Shown here in pieces: positions 63,314 through 64,000 of a stretch of DNA of 64,000 bases. The position numbers and the translations under genes were made by a program. The first letter of the stretch is position 1; every line of letters starts with the position of its first letter. This stretch comes from Bythopirellula sp041737835 (GTDB lineage Bacteria; Planctomycetota; Planctomycetia; Pirellulales; Lacipirellulaceae), in the NCBI GenBank assembly GCA_041737835.1, contig JBGSQY010000040.1; one strand, given 5' to 3'. The notes under the pieces were generated by a model, which searched no databases, had not been told where the DNA came from, and saw only the letters and a list, made by a program, of their open reading frames with translations.

Positions 63314-64000
63314 AATAAATCTTCTTCCTGGATTGCTCTGCTTGCTCCATCAAAAGTCCCGCGCGATAAGAGCTGCGCACCAGTGGCCCGGCGGCGACGC
63401 CTAGGAATCCCATGGCGTAAGCCTGCTTAGTCCACACTTCGAATTGATCCGGATGCACGTAGCGTTCAACCGGTAAGAATCGCGTGCCCGGTTTGCCCGG
63501 AGCAAGGTATTGGCCCAGAGTCAAAAGTTCGACGCCTGCATCGTTGAGTTGTTGCATCGCATTGAAAACTTCGTCATCGGTTTCACCCAAGCCTACCATG
63601 ATGCTGCTTTTGGTCCAAAGATCAGGACGCAACTCTTTGGCGCGGCGGAGGACATCGAGGCTTTGCGCAAATGATGCGCGTGGGTCACGTACCGTGCGAT
63701 CCAAGCGTGGGACGCACTCCACATTATGAGCAAACACGGCAAGTGGCACATCGTTGAGCAAATGCTCCAGCGCAGTCCAATTGCCGTCGAGATCGCTGCA
63801 CAAGAGTTCGATCGTCGTTGCTGGAAGCCGGTTTTTGACCGCCGTGATGCACTGCTTGTAATGGTCGGCACCGCCGTCAGCAAGATCATCGCGATTGACG
63901 ACCGTGATCACCACGTGAGCCAAGCCCATGCGCTCGACAGCCTCGGCCAATCGCTCCGGTTCGTCGGATTCCAGTGGCGGTGGAGTTTTTAGCGTTTCGA
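63312..64000 (-). CDS. lipA: Lipoyl synthase, 5' end beyond the window
   Basis: The C-terminal 228 or so residues of a radical-SAM enzyme that inserts two sulfurs into octanoyl groups on lipoyl domains. The coding frame continues through the right edge (PPPLESDEPERLAEAVERMG), so the CxxxCxxC cluster motif and auxiliary-cluster Cys residues lie outside. Visible hallmarks are HVVITVVNRDDLADGGADHY, FAHNVECVPRL, SIMVGLGET, LTLGQYLAPG and, at the C-terminus, VAAGPLVRSSYRA, whose RSSY supplies the Ser ligand of the auxiliary cluster. There is a TTG at 63950, but it lies well inside the domain and is not the start. Confidence 0.95.
   Translation of the reverse strand, partial: ETLKTPPPLESDEPERLAEAVERMGLAHVVITVVNRDDLADGGADHYKQCITAVKNRLPATTIELLCSDLDGNWTALEHLLNDVPLAVFAHNVECVPRLDRTVRDPRASFAQSLDVLRRAKELRPDLWTKSSIMVGLGETDDEVFNAMQQLNDAGVELLTLGQYLAPGKPGTRFLPVERYVHPDQFEVWTKQAYAMGFLGVAAGPLVRSSYRAGLLMEQAEQSRKKIY

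Overview
The window comes from a planctomycete, most likely of the Pirellulales type. The markers are a protein with a DUF1559-type pseudopilin head, PEP-CTERM proteins with short dockerin-like segments, many conserved but unnamed secreted proteins, and an operon for the archaeal-type cofactor tetrahydromethanopterin (H4MPT) next to ordinary housekeeping genes. No phage genes, transposases, rRNA genes or CRISPR arrays were seen. The only trace of a mobile event is a lone 3' half of a tRNA near 3130-3174.

Layout: (1) 68-5000: a J-domain-like membrane protein, a 1.3 kb gene-poor stretch with the tRNA fragment, a small unknown gene, a MarC-family membrane protein and a stand-alone LuxR-type HTH protein. 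(2) 5009-6001: a secreted GH26 mannanase-like enzyme. (3) 6507-9901: four signalling genes (REC, REC-kinase, REC, REC-REC) with no DNA-binding output among them. (4) 10104-13971: a membrane pyrophosphatase and a GPH-type sugar symporter. (5) 14188-20641: a secreted GH16 glucanase, a lipoprotein, an in-frame PEP-CTERM/DUF1559 fusion with a tandem PEP-CTERM paralogue, and a LacI regulator. (6) 20726-29572: Uup-type ABC-F ATPase, PqiA/PqiB-like pair, RNase III, MgtE, PdxJ and DapA.

(7) 29569-35451, minus strand: six closely packed genes in transcription order SDR oxidoreductase, DUF6513/dihydropteroate-synthase-like, PabB, PabA, DUF447 and RFAP synthase (GHMP family). Together they could supply p-aminobenzoate and carry out the pABA-ribose and pterin-joining steps of H4MPT synthesis. 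(8) 35600-39109: a membrane-anchored PQQ-like propeller, a divergent acyltransferase and a CBS-pair protein. (9) 39143-54396: a 1276-residue protein with five LamG repeats, an orphan pseudopilin, and a long plus-strand operon for a hybrid type II secretion/type IV pilus machine. It encodes a degenerate receiver, GspE/PilB, GspF/PilC, five pseudopilins, a PilX/GspK-like protein, a PilM-PilN (GspL-like) fusion, PilO, a secretin and a PilP-like lipoprotein. No prepilin peptidase or retraction ATPase lies in the window.

(10) 54900-59925, minus strand: an ABC exporter (ATPase plus permease) with two upstream membrane proteins. (11) 60081-64000: a large secreted protein of unknown function, a DUF309 protein, and the 3' part of lipA, which runs off the right edge. 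Start codons were moved inward where an internal ATG gave a better ribosome-binding site, signal peptide or family length. All assignments rest on motif reading without database searches.
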